Positions 63,303 to 64,000 of a stretch of DNA of 64,000 nt are shown here, one piece after another (the stretch's first letter is position 1; each line of letters opens with the position of its first letter). This stretch comes from Luteipulveratus mongoliensis (lineage in GTDB: Bacteria; Actinomycetota; Actinomycetes; Actinomycetales; Dermatophilaceae). The notes beneath the pieces were generated by a model. It was not told the DNA's origin. It saw nothing but the letters and a program-made list of their open reading frames with translations, and made no database searches. The stretch is from assembly GCF_001190945.1 (NCBI RefSeq), contig NZ_CP011112.1, forward strand, positions 4,774,001 to 4,838,000. Direction: 5' to 3'. Both the position numbers and the translations under genes were made by a program.

Positions 63303-64000
63303 ATGACGCAGCAGTCTCGTCCTGCCCACCGCCGTCGATCGTTGACCAAGATCGGCGCTGCGACCGCCGTTGGTGGCGCTCTCGCGCTGAGTATGGCTAG
63401 TGGCCTCGCATCCCCAGCGGACGCCGCGACGACCAAGTCGCTCAACTACAAGTGCGGACTGCCGGACCTCGGCATCAATTTCACTGACCCGTGGAAGGTC
63501 GTTGTTGCGGCGGACCTGCCCACCCAGGTGGACCCGGGCGCCTCCCTCCCCGCGCCCAAGGTCGACGCGACCGTCACCACCGGCGCCGACGCCGCGGCAC
63601 AGCTGCGCGCTCTGAACGTCAAGACGATCAAGGGCACCAGCCCCGCTACGTACACCGTGAGCGGTGCGGTCGAGAACCCCGGCACGCGGACCGCGAACCT
63701 CACGATTCCGCTGACCAATGTCCCGGCCACGGGCAACATCGTGACCAAGCCGTCCGGTGTCGGTGCAGCCGAGAAGGCGGCTGCCACGGCCGGCACCGCG
63801 ACCGCGACTGTGGGCAACTTCAAGGCAGCCCTCACCACCGACTCCGGCTTCGTCGCCAACGTCGTGTGCACCCAGGTTGCCGGCCAGGACGCCACGCTCG
63901 CCAAGATCACCGTCGGTGACGCTCCGACGCAGTCGCCCACCTCCACGGCGACGCCCACGGAGTCGCCCACCTCGACGTCCTCCCCGACCGACACCGGCAC
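63303..64000 (+). CDS. Secreted DUF6801-like protein, 5' part
   Basis: The first 232 residues are present and the gene runs off the end of the window. A signal peptide (SLTKIGAATAVGGALALSMASGLASPADAA) is followed by TKSLNYKCGLPDLGINFTDPWKVVVAADLPTQVDPGASLPAPKVDATVTTGADAAAQLRALN ... and NVVCTQVAGQDATLAKITV, the arrangement of actinobacterial DUF6801 surface proteins with two Cys. A Thr/Ser/Pro-rich linker (PTESPTSTSSPTD) then begins, so a further domain or anchor may follow. The ATG at 63303 has AGGAG upstream. Confidence 0.8.
   Translation, partial: MTQQSRPAHRRRSLTKIGAATAVGGALALSMASGLASPADAATTKSLNYKCGLPDLGINFTDPWKVVVAADLPTQVDPGASLPAPKVDATVTTGADAAAQLRALNVKTIKGTSPATYTVSGAVENPGTRTANLTIPLTNVPATGNIVTKPSGVGAAEKAAATAGTATATVGNFKAALTTDSGFVANVVCTQVAGQDATLAKITVGDAPTQSPTSTATPTESPTSTSSPTDTG

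Overview
The window is about 64 kb of high-GC DNA. Lsr2, ClpC, a Ku/LigD end-joining system, DisA, WXG100 proteins, Tat/Sec-exported envelope proteins and frequent GTG/TTG starts point to a chromosomal segment of an actinomycete. A Micrococcales-type genome is my guess, but the sequence does not fix the family. I see no tRNA, rRNA, CRISPR array or intact transposon. All coordinates and family calls come from reading the sequence; no database was searched.

Layout. (1) 1-23.5 kb is mostly core and housekeeping: the disA 3' end, mutY, an exo-muramidase-like NamZ, gluconokinase, a three-gene ABC-2 exporter, a cell-wall amidase, PhyH, argA, an LCP lipoprotein, clpC, an HPrK-like/PqqD fusion, Ku with a split LigD, a MarR regulator, a FhuF-like protein, lsr2, Ogt, an Ada-AlkA fusion, a DUF2520 protein and a MidA/NDUFAF7-like methyltransferase. 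(2) 23.5-29.5 kb has a cytochrome P450, three paralogous anchored proteins (one frameshifted), a CGNR regulator and an EamA transporter. (3) 29.5-57.2 kb is a large composite secretion locus. A Tad/Flp pilus set (prepilin peptidase, flp, three TadE/G-like pseudopilins, tadC, tadB, tadA, tadZ-like, cpaB) is interleaved with a type VII secretion block (an EccC/EssC-like ATPase, WXG100-type proteins, EspG-like proteins, a large WXG-type substrate, a LysM/BTAD membrane protein). Between tadB and tadC, on the opposite strand, lies a seven-gene cassette (48.76-53.13 kb). It carries a WXG-like protein, a putative glycine-zipper type VII effector, a candidate membrane immunity protein, a second EspG-like protein and an HD hydrolase. 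(4) 57.4-64 kb has an amidohydrolase, an amino-acid ABC importer, an orphan NuoD-like protein and the start of a secreted DUF6801-like protein that runs off the end.

Most notable features. A dispersed inverted-repeat element (GGTCGAGTAG ... CTACTCGACC) occurs three times. It is intergenic at 6.1 kb, it supplies the stop codon of the methyltransferase at 23.4 kb, and at 60.9 kb it is inserted in frame in the N-terminus of an ABC ATPase. The type VII block has an ATPase but no EccB, EccD, EccE or mycosin in view. The effector/immunity cassette splits the tad operon. The start codons of Ku and LigD are only 17 bases apart.
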